From Streptomyces sp. NRRL S-87 (GTDB taxonomy: Bacteria; Actinomycetota; Actinomycetes; Streptomycetales; Streptomycetaceae), in contig NZ_JOGB01000016.1 of assembly GCF_000719335.1 (NCBI RefSeq), positions 1 to 64,000 on the forward strand: a stretch of DNA of 64,000 nucleotides, read 5' to 3'. The position numbers and the translations under genes were made by a program. This document shows positions 1 to 8,153 of this stretch, piece after piece; position 1 is the first letter of the stretch, and each line of letters begins with the position of its first letter. Under the pieces are notes generated by a model. That model ran no database searches, was not told the origin of the DNA, and saw only the letters and a list, made by a program, of their open reading frames with translations.

Positions 1-121
1 TTGACAGGGGCGGCCTGCAGGCCCTGCGGCAGGCCCACCCCAGGGGCTTTGGGGCTTCGCCCTGGCCTGCGGCCACCCCTGGCCCGGGCCTGCCTCCGGA
101 CCAGCCTGCCACCCCTGTCAA
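1..121. repeat. nested GC-rich inverted repeat at window edge
   Basis: Positions 1-13 pair with 109-121 (12 of 13 complementary), 28-36 pair perfectly with 86-94, and 40-46 pair with 76-82. One RNA or single strand could therefore fold into a long interrupted stem. No coding region is visible here. It may be the terminator of a gene outside the window or a dispersed palindromic element; the sequence alone does not decide. Confidence 0.6.
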
Positions 122-192
122 GCACCTCCCCCACACACCACGGGGTGACCTGACGGGGGCTTCGTGGTGTTCCGGCCGCCGCTCTTCGTGCG

Positions 193-288
193 GGGTGCGC
201 TCGGTGCCGGGTGCGCTCGGTGCGGCGTGCGCTCGGTGCCGGGTGCGCTCGGTGCGGCGTGCGCTCAGTGCCGGGTGCGCTCGGCCCG
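193..288. repeat. 16-bp tandem repeat, six copies
   Basis: Six back-to-back 16-bp units of the form gggtgcgctcggtgc[c/g] run from 193 to 288. Alternate copies differ at two positions, so the higher-order unit is 32 bp, and the last copy is degraded. The array lies downstream of the leftward membrane-protein gene and encodes nothing I can support. From 122 to 330 nothing else is seen. Confidence 0.85.
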
Positions 289-330
289 GCTCCCGGCTTT
301 TCCCCGCACCACAGGACCTGGCGCGGCCTG

Positions 331-858
331 TCAGCGGAGTCGCGCGTGGCTTGCGGGGCCCCGGTCGCGAACGTGCGGGGCGTGGCCGGTGATCCGATCG
401 ACCGGGCCGGTCCGGCCGGCCTGTCCGCGGGCGGGGTTACGGTCGGGACTCCGGTCGGGACTGCGGTCGGGACTGCGGTCGGGACTGCGGCGCACGAGCG
501 CGTACCAGGCCGCGGCCGCGAGCAGGAACGCCGCCTCCGAGGCGACGGACAGCACGCCGTGCGGGGGGTCCCAGCCGGTCTCGTGGTAGTCCGGCAGCCC
601 GACGGTGCGGGAGAGCGCGAAGCCGAGCAGCATGCCGGCGTTCAGCAGGGCTCCGCCCACCCACGCCGGGCGGGGGTCGGTCAGCGCGAGGCCCGCGGTG
701 ACCACCAGCAGGCCGGCGCCGCCGATGAGGAAGAGGATGCCCATGTAGGGCATCTCCTCCAGGTGTTCGGGGGCGAGGTAGAGGTGGACCACTGCGCTCA
801 GGAGCGCGCAGCTCGCCGCGACCGCGCGCAGCGAGAGGTCGGCCGTTCGGGGGTGCAT
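331..858 (-). CDS. small integral membrane protein with RSPD-repeat tail
   Basis: A 175-residue protein with about four hydrophobic segments within the first ~120 residues, then a charged, Pro/Arg-rich tail expected in the cytoplasm. The tail holds four RSPD units encoded by a perfect 12-bp tandem repeat at 441-488, which probably varies in number between strains. The start ATG is preceded by AGGAGGGG at good spacing. It follows the cupredoxin lipoprotein gene on the same strand by about 38 bp, so they are likely co-transcribed. I recognise no named family; a role beside the copper protein is inference only. Confidence 0.75.
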   Translation of the reverse strand: MHPRTADLSLRAVAASCALLSAVVHLYLAPEHLEEMPYMGILFLIGGAGLLVVTAGLALTDPRPAWVGGALLNAGMLLGFALSRTVGLPDYHETGWDPPHGVLSVASEAAFLLAAAAWYALVRRSPDRSPDRSPDRSPDRNPARGQAGRTGPVDRITGHAPHVRDRGPASHARLR

Positions 859-896
859 GGGCCCCTCCTGATGTCAGAAGATCGGGCGCGCACGGC

Positions 897-1421
897 TCAG
901 TAGCCGTTGCCCGACGTGTCGTGAGTGTTGTCCGGGGTGTCGGTGCCGTTCCCGGTCGAGCCGGAGCTGGCGGCCCCGACGTGCAGGTCCGTCTCCATGC
1001 CCAGGGCGCGGTGGCCGTCGACGGGGCAGTACATCTCGTACGAGCCGGCCTTCAGCGTCACCGTGAGGTCCGCGGACTGCCCGGGCTGGAGGGTCGGGGT
1101 ACGGTGCTCGCCGCCCGGGCCCTCGATCTCCAGGGCGTGCGGGTGGTGGCCGTCGTTGGCGGCGCGGAACGTGTACCGGCCGGCGGTGAGGTCCGTCTTC
1201 GACAGCTTGAGGTGGAAGTCGGTCATCGCGACGTCCACCACGGTCACGGCCTTCGCGGGACTGGGCGGAGTCTGCTCCTGGGTGCTCGACGTTCCGGCGG
1301 CCGGGCTCTGGGCGCCTGCGCCGGACCCGCCGCCCCCGCAGGCGACGAGGGCGCCGGCCAGCGCGCCCGCTGCCAGGCCCCGTAGCAGGATGTGGTGGAG
1401 GGGTGCGGGGTGCGGTGTCAT
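897..1421 (-). CDS. cupredoxin-domain lipoprotein (type-1 copper protein)
   Basis: A 174-residue exported lipoprotein. The signal peptide ends in a lipobox (LVAC, lipidated Cys28), followed by a Gly/Ser/Thr-rich linker and a plastocyanin/azurin-like beta domain of about 100 residues. The type-1 copper ligands are visible: a His in HPHAL, then Cys, His and Met spaced as in YCPVDGHRALGM. This suggests an outward-facing electron carrier or copper-binding protein on the membrane. The ORF is open much further upstream, but the ATG at 1421 has AAGGAGG at ideal spacing and directly begins the signal peptide. It is divergent from an ECF sigma factor gene. Confidence 0.88.
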   Translation of the reverse strand: MTPHPAPLHHILLRGLAAGALAGALVACGGGGSGAGAQSPAAGTSSTQEQTPPSPAKAVTVVDVAMTDFHLKLSKTDLTAGRYTFRAANDGHHPHALEIEGPGGEHRTPTLQPGQSADLTVTLKAGSYEMYCPVDGHRALGMETDLHVGAASSGSTGNGTDTPDNTHDTSGNGY

Positions 1422-1725
1422 GTCGGGCCTCCTTCGGCGGAGCCGTCTGTGCTGGGTCGGCGGGGCCGTCTGTGCCGGTCGGTCTGTGCCGGTCGGCGGG
1501 GCCCGTCCGTGCCGGGCCCGTGTCCCGTCCGTGCCGGGCCGGTGTCCCGTCCGTGCCCGTCGCAGTCGGGATACGGGTGCGGCGTCGGGAGGGATTGCGC
1601 GCCGGCGGCGGGCCGTGGCGACGCGGGACACGAGACACGGCAGGCTGGACACGGCGGAGAATGGGAGCGTGAGGTTCCGCCATCGCCGGGCAATCCCCTG
1701 GGCGCGCCGGAACGTACCTACTGGC
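1422..1725. other. divergent intergenic region with 22-bp repeats
   Basis: About 300 bp between the cupredoxin gene and the ECF sigma gene. It holds two near-identical 22-bp units (cccgtccgtgccgggcc[c/g]gtgt at 1502-1523 and 1524-1545) and a partial third copy. The many GTCGGTC/GTCTGTGCC-like words make the DNA low in complexity. No confident promoter for either gene could be placed by eye. Long ORFs crossing it in both directions are composition artefacts. Confidence 0.6.
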
Positions 1726-2331
1726 ATGCAGGGGCTGCAGCTCCCGGTCGGCCGCCTCCCCGACGAGGCGCTGCTGGCCGGGCTGGCCACCGGTGACCCG
1801 GAGCTCGCCATGACGTTCGTACGGCGGTTCCAGCACCGGGTCTACGGCGTGGCCGTCGCCGTCACGCGGGACGCCGCGCTGGCGGAGGACGTCGCGCAGC
1901 AGACCTTCGAGCGGGCCTGGCGGCACGCGCAGGTCTACGATGCGCGCCGCGGTTCGGTCACCGCCTGGCTGACCACGATCGCGCACAACTTGGCCGTGGA
2001 CGCCGTCCGGGCCCGGCGGCCCGAGCCGGTGGCCCCCGAGGACCTCGACGCGCTGCTCGGCGCGGTGACGGAGACCCCCGAGCGGCGGGCCTTGGCCGAC
2101 GAGGCGGCGGCCGGGCTGCGCGCGGCGCTGGCCGGACTGCCCCGGGAGCAGGCCCGGGCCCTGGCGATGGCCGGGGTCTACGGGATGACCGCCCGGCAGG
2201 TGGCCGAGCTGGAGGGCATCCCCCTGGGTACGGCCAAGACGCGGATCAGGACGGCCATGGCCCGGCTGCGGGCGACGCTGGCGGCCGGGCCGCCGGAGCC
2301 GCCGCGCGCGGAGGGAGGCGGCGATGACTGA
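1726..2331 (+). CDS. ECF RNA polymerase sigma factor
   Basis: A 201-residue group 4 sigma factor. Region 2 (about residues 25-95) has the typical AEDVAQQTFERAW and LTTIAHNLAVD words; region 4 (about 130-185) has the helix-turn-helix MTARQVAELEGIPLGTAKTRI. No extra C-terminal domain is present. The 3' end overlaps the zinc-finger anti-sigma gene by 8 bp, indicating translational coupling. The start is uncertain: ATG 1726 has no clear ribosome site, and an in-frame GTG at 1669 would add 19 residues. The divergent cupredoxin gene is a plausible target, but that is inference. Confidence 0.85.
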   Translation: MQGLQLPVGRLPDEALLAGLATGDPELAMTFVRRFQHRVYGVAVAVTRDAALAEDVAQQTFERAWRHAQVYDARRGSVTAWLTTIAHNLAVDAVRARRPEPVAPEDLDALLGAVTETPERRALADEAAAGLRAALAGLPREQARALAMAGVYGMTARQVAELEGIPLGTAKTRIRTAMARLRATLAAGPPEPPRAEGGGDD

Positions 2332-3124
2332 GGCCACCGGCTGCGCGCGGCTGCGGGAGCGGGCCGGGGAGCTGGCGCTGGGCGTGCTCTCGGGGCGGGA
2401 GCGGGCCGAGGCCCTGGCGCACCTGGACCGGTGCGCCGAGTGCCGGGAGTACGTCGACCAGCTCGCGCTCCTCGGGGACGGCCTGCTCGCGCTGCTGCCG
2501 GAGCGCGAGCCGCCCCGGGGCTTCGAGGAGCGGGTGGCGCGGCGCTTGAGCCTGCGGCCCGGGGCCGCGCCGGCGGGCGCGGCGGGGCGCCGGGAGGCCG
2601 CCCGCGGCCGGGGGGCCAGGATTCGGGTGGCGGCGGTGGCCGGGGCCTGCGCGCTGGCGCTGGGCTTCGGGGGCTGGGCGCTCGGCACGTACGTGGCCGA
2701 GGGCCCGGCCCCGGCCTCGCGCTCCGGCACGACGATGGCGGGCCTGTTGCGGGCCGATCTGGTGCTCGCGCCGGGGGCGGCCCGGGTGGCGGCCGGGGCC
2801 GGACCCGCGGACCACGCGTCGACCGGGCCGGCCGTCGGCCGGTCCGTCGGCGAGATCAACGCGCATCCGGCTGCGCCGGGCGCCGCCGACTCGGCCGGCT
2901 GGGTGTACATGGCCGTGGACATGGACGACGCCGGGGTCCCGTACGAGGGGCCGGTGTCCTGCCTGCTCGTGCGATCGGACGGCAGCACCGTGCGGCTCGG
3001 CTCGTTCAGGCTGCACGAGGGGTACGGCTACTGGGGATCGCCCGCCGCGGTCGACGCGGGCGCGCTGGCCGGCGCCCGGCTGACGACGCCGGACGGGACG
3101 GTGCTGGCAACGGCCCGGTTCTGA
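2324..3124 (+). CDS. zinc-finger anti-sigma factor, membrane anchored
   Basis: A 266-residue partner of the preceding sigma factor. The N-terminal domain carries the zinc-binding anti-sigma signature His33-x3-Cys37-x2-Cys40. One transmembrane segment lies at about residues 100-125 and an extracytoplasmic domain of about 140 residues follows. This layout is typical of ZAS proteins that bind an ECF sigma at the membrane and release it on an external signal. The outer domain contains segments such as GWVYMAVDMDDAG that resemble the anti-sigma-K (RskA-like) C-terminal fold, though that assignment is tentative. Start and sigma stop overlap. Confidence 0.85.
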   Translation: MTEATGCARLRERAGELALGVLSGRERAEALAHLDRCAECREYVDQLALLGDGLLALLPEREPPRGFEERVARRLSLRPGAAPAGAAGRREAARGRGARIRVAAVAGACALALGFGGWALGTYVAEGPAPASRSGTTMAGLLRADLVLAPGAARVAAGAGPADHASTGPAVGRSVGEINAHPAAPGAADSAGWVYMAVDMDDAGVPYEGPVSCLLVRSDGSTVRLGSFRLHEGYGYWGSPAAVDAGALAGARLTTPDGTVLATARF

Positions 3125-3129
3125 CGGTG

Positions 3130-3295
3130 CCGATCACCGATTGGCCATCGCCGATCACCGATCGCCGACTTGCCGGTGCCGAGCGCCGACCGCCGGTCGC
3201 CGATCGCCGATTGAAGCGACTTGCCGGCGCCGGATCCGATCGCCGGCCCCGATCGCCGGCCGCGATCGCCGGCCCCGATCGCCAGGGACGATCTC
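3130..3295. repeat. degenerate GATCGCCG short repeats
   Basis: Downstream of the anti-sigma gene, the word GATCGCCG or GATCACCG and its variants recur about ten times in 165 bp. Phase is irregular. It looks like decayed tandem duplication rather than coding DNA. Confidence 0.6.
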
Positions 3296-3324
3296 CGGTG
3301 CTCGTGGGTCCGTACGCGAGCGCG

Positions 3325-3367
3325 CCTCCGAGGCCGGTCCCCCGCTCGGGGGTACCGGCCTCGGAGG
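3325..3367. terminator. bidirectional terminator hairpin
   Basis: A perfect 14-bp inverted repeat (3325-3338 with 3354-3367, arm cctccgaggccggt) encloses a further CCCCC/GGGGG stem with a GCTC loop. It sits between the converging ends of the anti-sigma gene (3124) and the DUF6986 gene (3383), so it probably ends transcription from both sides. Confidence 0.85.
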
Positions 3368-3382
3368 TCGGCGCGCGGGTCG

Positions 3383-4681
3383 TTACGCCGTCGCCGTCAG
3401 GGTGGCGGAGCGGCGCGGGATCGCGAAGGCGTCGAGCTCGGCGCGGGTCAGGCCGGTGCGGGCGGTGACCTCGTCGGTGCCGACGGCGCCGCAGTCGAGG
3501 CCGCGGACCAGGTAGCCGGCGAGGGCCTTGGCGGTGGCGGGCTCGTCCATGACGTCGCCCTCGATCTTCGCGACGTACGCCTTCAGGCGGGCGGCCGCCG
3601 CCTCCAGGCCCTCGCGGTAGAAGGAGAAGACGGCGGCGTAGCGGGTCGGGAGGTGGCCGGGGTGCATGTCCCAGCCCTGGTAGTAGGCGCGGGCCAGGGC
3701 GCGGCGGGTGAGGCCGTAGTGGAGCTTCCAGGCCTCGTGGACCTGCTCGGTCGTGCCGACGGGCTTGACGTTGGTCGAGCCGTCGGAGACGCGTACGCCG
3801 GTGCCGGCGGCCGCGACCTGCATGATCGCCTTGGCGTGGTCGGCGGCCGGGTGGTCGCTGGACTGGTAGGCGGCGGAGACGCCGACGCAGGCGCTGTAGT
3901 CGAAGGTTCCGTAGTGCAGGCCGGTGGCGCGGCCCTTGGCGGCGTCGATCATGCGGGCGACCGTGGCGGTGCCGTCTGAGGCCAGGATGGACTGGCTGGT
4001 CTCGATCTGGATCTCGAAGCCGATGCGGCCGGGGCGCAGCCCGCGGGCCGACTCGAAGGCCTCCAGCAGCTCGACGAAGGCGCTGACCTGCTCGGCGTAG
4101 GTGACCTTGGGGAGGGTCAGGACCAGGCCCTCGGGCAGGCCGCCGTGCTCCAGCAGTCCGGAGAGGAAGACGTCCGTGGTGCGCAGGCCCCGGTCGCGGA
4201 CGTTGGACTCCATGCACTTCATGCGGATGCCCATGTAGGGGGCGTTCGTGCCGTTGGCGAAGGCCTCCGAGACGAGGCGGGCGGCGCGGGCGGCGGCCTG
4301 GTCCTCCTCCGTGTCGGAGCGGACGCCGAAGCCGTCCTCGAAGTCGACGCGGAGGTCCTCGATCGGCTCGGTGGCGAGCTTGGCCCGGACGCGCTCGTAC
4401 ACGGGGCCGGCCAGTTCGTCCGCGATGCCGAGGACGCGGGCGAAGGTCGCCGCGTCGGGGGCGTGCTCGTCGAGAGCGGCGAGGGCCTGGTCGCCCCAGG
4501 AGCGGATGGTGGCGGCGTCGAAGGCGTCACCGGGCACGTACACGGTGTGGATCGGCTGCCGGGTGCCCGGGTCTCCGGGGTAGCGGCGCGCGAGCTCCGC
4601 GTCCACCGGCGCGAGCGAGGCGCTGATGCGCTCGCTGACCGCGCCCTGGAGGCTCGTTGCCACCTTCTCCTGCTGACCCAT
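3383..4681 (-). CDS. DUF6986-type HpcH/HpaI aldolase/citrate lyase-like protein
   Basis: A 432-residue cytoplasmic enzyme with the look of the citrate lyase beta/malate synthase TIM-barrel superfamily. Visible words include DLRVDFEDGFG, RMKCMESN, LTLPKV and IGFEIQIETSQ, where acidic residues would hold the divalent metal and enolate. The family is long for an HpcH aldolase because of extra C-terminal helices. The substrate is not known to me; C-C bond formation or cleavage on a 2-oxo acid or CoA ester is the family expectation. The ATG at 4681 has AGGAGAG upstream. The ATG giving nine extra residues was rejected because it has no ribosome site. Confidence 0.8.
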   Translation of the reverse strand: MGQQEKVATSLQGAVSERISASLAPVDAELARRYPGDPGTRQPIHTVYVPGDAFDAATIRSWGDQALAALDEHAPDAATFARVLGIADELAGPVYERVRAKLATEPIEDLRVDFEDGFGVRSDTEEDQAAARAARLVSEAFANGTNAPYMGIRMKCMESNVRDRGLRTTDVFLSGLLEHGGLPEGLVLTLPKVTYAEQVSAFVELLEAFESARGLRPGRIGFEIQIETSQSILASDGTATVARMIDAAKGRATGLHYGTFDYSACVGVSAAYQSSDHPAADHAKAIMQVAAAGTGVRVSDGSTNVKPVGTTEQVHEAWKLHYGLTRRALARAYYQGWDMHPGHLPTRYAAVFSFYREGLEAAAARLKAYVAKIEGDVMDEPATAKALAGYLVRGLDCGAVGTDEVTARTGLTRAELDAFAIPRRSATLTATA

Positions 4682-4806
4682 CCTGCACTCTCCTATTTTC
4701 CGCTGCACGGAATCTCAAATCCGTATAGCAAAATCTAGTGACACCGGAACCCCTCGTCAATGTTCTCCGGACGCTCCGGCCGAGTCACCCGGGGGCACGA
4801 CGGAAA

Positions 4807-4853
4807 ACGGCCCGGGGCCGCGCGGTGAGTCTCACCACGCGGCCCCGGGCCGT
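4807..4853 (-). terminator. terminator hairpin of the etfBA operon
   Basis: Positions 4807-4829 pair with 4831-4853 over 23 bp with one mismatch and a single-base apex. It begins 32 bp beyond the etfA stop on the minus strand, the natural place for the operon terminator. It also insulates the next leftward gene. No clear U-tract is seen, as is common in Streptomyces. Confidence 0.88.
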
Positions 4854-4884
4854 GCGTCTGCACAGGTCAGACGGCGAGGGCGGA

Positions 4885-5859
4885 TCAGCCCTTGCGCGCC
4901 TTGATCTCGTCGGTCAGCTGCGGGACGACCTGGAACAGGTCGCCGACCACGCCGTAGTCGACCAGGTCGAAGATCGGGGCCTCGGAGTCCTTGTTGATGG
5001 CCACGATGGTCTTCGAGGTCTGCATGCCGGCGCGGTGCTGGATCGCACCGGAGATGCCGGAGGCGATGTACAGCTGCGGCGAGACCGACTTGCCGGTCTG
5101 GCCGACCTGGTTGGAGTGCGGGTACCAGCCGGCGTCGACGGCGGCGCGGGAGGCGCCGACGGCGGCACCGAGGGAGTCGGCCAGCGCCTCGATGATCGAG
5201 AAGTTCTCGGCACCGTTGACGCCGCGACCGCCGGAGACCACGATCGCGGCCTCGGTCAGCTCCGGGCGGCCGGTCGACTCGCGCGGGGTGCGCGAGGTGA
5301 CCTTGGTGCCGGTGGCCAGGGCCGAGAAGGTGACGGCCAGCGCCTCGACGGCGCCGGCGGCCGGGGCGGCCTCGACCGGAGCCGAGTTCGGCTTGACGGT
5401 GATGACCGGGGTGCCCTTGGAGACACGGGACTTGGTGGTGAAGGAGGCGGCGAACGCGGACTGCGTCGCGACCGGGCCCTCGTCGCCGGCCTCGAGGTCG
5501 ACGGCGTCGGTGATGATGCCGGAGCCGATGCGGACGGCGAGGCGGGCGGCGATCTCCTTGCCCTCGGCGGAGGACGGGACGAGCACGGCGGCCAGGGAGC
5601 CCCCGGCGGACACGGCCTCGTACGCGGCCTGCAGGGCGTCCACCTTCGGGACGACGAGGTAGTCGGCGAACTCGGCGGCGTCGGCGGTCAGGACCTTGAC
5701 GGCACCGTGCTCGGCCAGGACCGCGGCGGTGGCCTCGGCACCGGCGCCGAGGGCGACGGCGACGGGCTCGCCGACGCGGCGGGCCAGGGTCAGCAGTTCC
5801 AGGGTGGGCTTGCGGACGGCACCGTCCACGTGGTCGACGTAGACGAGAACTTCAGCCAT
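4885..5859 (-). CDS. etfA: electron transfer flavoprotein alpha subunit
   Basis: A 324-residue EtfA/FixB protein. The N-terminal half has the alpha/beta fold shared with EtfB; the C-terminal third carries the FAD-binding signature ([15 protein letters not shown], then [11 protein letters not shown], the [11 protein letters not shown] loop and [10 protein letters not shown]). With EtfB it collects electrons from acyl-CoA and related dehydrogenases in the cytoplasm and passes them to the membrane quinone pool. It lies 55 bp downstream of etfB in the same direction, and a strong terminator follows. Length and motifs are normal for the family. Confidence 0.97.
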   Translation of the reverse strand: MAEVLVYVDHVDGAVRKPTLELLTLARRVGEPVAVALGAGAEATAAVLAEHGAVKVLTADAAEFADYLVVPKVDALQAAYEAVSAGGSLAAVLVPSSAEGKEIAARLAVRIGSGIITDAVDLEAGDEGPVATQSAFAASFTTKSRVSKGTPVITVKPNSAPVEAAPAAGAVEALAVTFSALATGTKVTSRTPRESTGRPELTEAAIVVSGGRGVNGAENFSIIEALADSLGAAVGASRAAVDAGWYPHSNQVGQTGKSVSPQLYIASGISGAIQHRAGMQTSKTIVAINKDSEAPIFDLVDYGVVGDLFQVVPQLTDEIKARKG

Positions 5860-5914
5860 GGGGCTTCTCCAGCTTTTGCGAAGTAGAGGGGGCGATCGGA
5901 GGGATGACCGAAGC

Positions 5915-6703
5915 TCAGATGAACTTCTGGCCGGCCAGGAACTCGGCCAGCTGCTTGCCGCCCTCGCCCTCGTCCTTGACGATCGTGCCGGCGGTGCGGG
6001 CCGGACGCGGGGTCGCGGAGTCGACCGCGGTCCAGGCGTTCTCGAGACCGACCTCGTCGGAGTCGACGTCCAGGTCGGACAGGTCCCAGGACTCCACCGG
6101 CTTCTTCTTCGCGGCCATGATGCCCTTGAAGGACGGGTAACGGGCCTCGCCCGACTGGTCCGTGACGGACACGACGGCCGGCAGGGACGCCTCGAGCTGC
6201 TCGCTGGCGGCGTCGCCGTCGCGGCGGCCGGTGACCTTGCCGTCCGCGACGTTCACCTCGGAGAGCAGGGTGACCTGCGGGACGCCCAGTCGCTCGGCCA
6301 GGATCGCCGGGAGGACGCCCATGGTGCCGTCGGTGGAGGCCATGCCGGTGATGACCAGGTCGTAGCCGGCCTTCTCGATCGCCTTGGCGAGCACCAGCGA
6401 GGTGCCCATGACGTCGGTGCCGTGCAGGTCGTCGTCCTCGACGTGGACGGCCTTGTCGGCGCCCATCGAGAGCGCCTTGCGCAGCGCGTCCTTCGCGTCC
6501 TCCGGGCCCACCGTCAGCACGGTGATCTCCACGTCGTCGTCCGACTCCTCGGAGATCTGCAGCGCCTGCTCGACGGCGTACTCGTCGAGCTCCGACAGCA
6601 GGCCGTCGACGTCGTCGCGGTCGACGGTCAGGTCATCGGCGAAGTGCCGGTCGCCGGTGGCGTCGGGCACGTACTTCACACAGACAACGATCCTCAGGCT
6701 CAC
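5915..6703 (-). CDS. etfB: electron transfer flavoprotein beta subunit
   Basis: A 262-residue EtfB/FixA protein, first gene of the etfBA operon. The start [14 protein letters not shown] and the segment [24 protein letters not shown] are characteristic of the AMP-binding beta subunit, as is the late block [26 protein letters not shown] that contacts partner dehydrogenases. It forms the soluble heterodimer with EtfA. Translation begins at GTG 6703 with GGAGAG upstream. A perfect 8-bp inverted repeat lies about 30-50 bp upstream of the start. Confidence 0.97.
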   Translation of the reverse strand: MSLRIVVCVKYVPDATGDRHFADDLTVDRDDVDGLLSELDEYAVEQALQISEESDDDVEITVLTVGPEDAKDALRKALSMGADKAVHVEDDDLHGTDVMGTSLVLAKAIEKAGYDLVITGMASTDGTMGVLPAILAERLGVPQVTLLSEVNVADGKVTGRRDGDAASEQLEASLPAVVSVTDQSGEARYPSFKGIMAAKKKPVESWDLSDLDVDSDEVGLENAWTAVDSATPRPARTAGTIVKDEGEGGKQLAEFLAGQKFI

Positions 6704-6734
6704 GCCGGCTCTCCTACTGCATCGTCTTTTCTGG

Positions 6735-6755
6735 TGCTGCCTCGTGCAGGCAGCA
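6735..6755. promoter_or_regulatory. inverted repeat upstream of etfB
   Basis: TGCTGCCT at 6735-6742 and AGGCAGCA at 6748-6755 form a perfect 8-bp dyad with a 5-nt spacer. A possible -10 for etfB (TATGCT read on the minus strand, 6752-6757) overlaps its outer edge. It may be a repressor operator or a 5'-leader hairpin; no cognate regulator is identifiable nearby. Confidence 0.45.
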
Positions 6756-6913
6756 TAGGCGCCTTTTGGGGCGGATCCCGGTCGGGGCGGGTTGCGCTCC
6801 GGACCAAATGTTACTCGTCAGTACAGCGTGCGTTCCACCAGGAAGCAAGCTCACCGAACTGTGACCTTGCCAACGCTCGGAGGCCTCGGAAAGTGCCCCC
6901 GAGCAGGCACTAC

Positions 6914-7444
6914 TCAGTCACGCAGGGCGTTGAAGCGCCCTTGGTGGTAGAGCAGCGGCCGCCCCGCGCCCGCCGGGTCCCCCTCGGGGTTCCCCGCGAG
7001 CACCTCGGCGATCACGACGACGTGGGCGCCGGCCGGCACCCGGGCCACGACCCGGCACACCATCCAGGCCAGTACGCCGTCCAGCAGCGGCACGCCCTCC
7101 GGACCGGTGCGCCAGGCGGTGTCCGGGCCGAACCGGTCGGCACCGCTGCGCGCGAACAGGCCCGCCAGCCCGCTCTGGTGCTCGCCGAGTATGTGCACGC
7201 CCAGATGGCCGGTCTCCTCGATCACGGGCCAGCTGGACGAGCCCGTGCCGACGGAGAAGGACAGCAGGGGCGGCTCTGCCGCGACCGAGCTCAGCGACGT
7301 GGCCGTGAAGCCGACCGGTACGCCCTCCCGGGCCGCGGTGATCACCGCGACGCCGGCGGCGTGCCGACGGAACACCGAACGCAGCAGCTCGGGCGAGCCC
7401 GGCAGGGCCGGGATGAGGGCGGGCGGGGCCGGCGGGGCCGTCAT
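6914..7444 (-). CDS. flavin reductase-like FMN-binding protein
   Basis: A 176-residue protein of the flavin reductase domain family (NAD(P)H:FMN reductase component or related FMN-binding split barrel). The block FRRHAAGVAVITAAREG, then GFTATSLSSVAAEPPLLSFSV and HLGVHILGEHQSGLAGLFA is the usual FMN-binding core. Such proteins supply reduced flavin to partner oxygenases or bind flavin for other chemistry; no oxygenase is adjacent. The start at ATG 7444 has GAAGGA at about 7 nt. Longer in-frame starts exist but lack a ribosome site. Confidence 0.85.
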   Translation of the reverse strand: MTAPPAPPALIPALPGSPELLRSVFRRHAAGVAVITAAREGVPVGFTATSLSSVAAEPPLLSFSVGTGSSSWPVIEETGHLGVHILGEHQSGLAGLFARSGADRFGPDTAWRTGPEGVPLLDGVLAWMVCRVVARVPAGAHVVVIAEVLAGNPEGDPAGAGRPLLYHQGRFNALRD

Positions 7445-7569
7445 GGGCGTGTCCTTCACATGGGGGCTGGCCGAAGCCTGTCGATCGTTGCCATGTGCAG
7501 TCAAGCGGCTTCCCTCAGATGCGAGGCGTCTCACGGAGCGCGAGGTCCCGGCGGCGGCGTGAAAGGGGC

Positions 7570-7923
7570 TCAGAGGACGGCGCCCAGTGCGGCGATGACG
7601 TCCGCCTTGCGCGGCATGCCGGCCGCCCGGCGCACCTCGGCACCGGCCGCGTCCAGGACGAGGACGGTGGGGGTCTTCGCGATGCCGAGGGCGCGGACCA
7701 GCTCCAGGCGGGCCTCGGCGTCGATCTCGACGTGGGCCACGCCCGGCACCAGGTCCGCGACCTCGCCGAGGATGCGGCGGGTGGCCCGGCAGGGCTGGCA
7801 GAACGCGCTGGAGAACTGGACGAGGGTGGCCCGCTCGCCGCGCCGGGCGCCGAGTTCGGCCTCGCCGAGGCGCACGCGCCCGTCCCCCTCGGGGTGCACC
7901 GCTCCCGCCCCGCGCTCGCCCAC
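7570..7923 (-). CDS. thioredoxin-family protein
   Basis: A 117-residue thioredoxin-fold protein. After about 35 variable residues comes the redox motif FCQPCR, then the standard fold with VEIDAEARLELVRALGIAKTPTVLVLD, including the conserved cis-Pro (KTPT). CQPC in place of CGPC implies a redox potential unlike housekeeping thioredoxin. No signal peptide or anchor is seen with the GTG 7923 start, so it is likely cytoplasmic. That start has GGGAGAGG six bases upstream and a normal family length; the longer open frame is rejected. Confidence 0.85.
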   Translation of the reverse strand: MGERGAGAVHPEGDGRVRLGEAELGARRGERATLVQFSSAFCQPCRATRRILGEVADLVPGVAHVEIDAEARLELVRALGIAKTPTVLVLDAAGAEVRRAAGMPRKADVIAALGAVL

Positions 7924-8153
7924 GCTTAGCCTCTCCCTACGAATGGATCCGTACCTTCGGGGGCAGCACACCCGTAGCGCCGGGTATTCCCGGCGTGACG
8001 AGGATCTCCCCGGCCGGAGCCCCGCGGACTGGCCCTTGACGCGCGCATCGGGCACCATCCCCTTGCCGGTACCTACGCTGGCGTAACTTACGTGCTTTCC
8101 GCGGGAGAACCTCTTCAGACCTCCCCAGCAGAGAAACGAGGAGTCTCCCCACG

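Noticed and set aside
164..903. Long rightward open frames over the repeat region
   Set aside because: Arg/Gly/Pro-rich translations caused by GC bias and the 16-bp array; they oppose a well-supported leftward gene.
7445..7500. Possible leader peptide MATIDRLRPAPM before the flavin reductase gene
   Set aside because: The 12-codon frame has no ribosome site and does not match known attenuator or cysteine-leader patterns.
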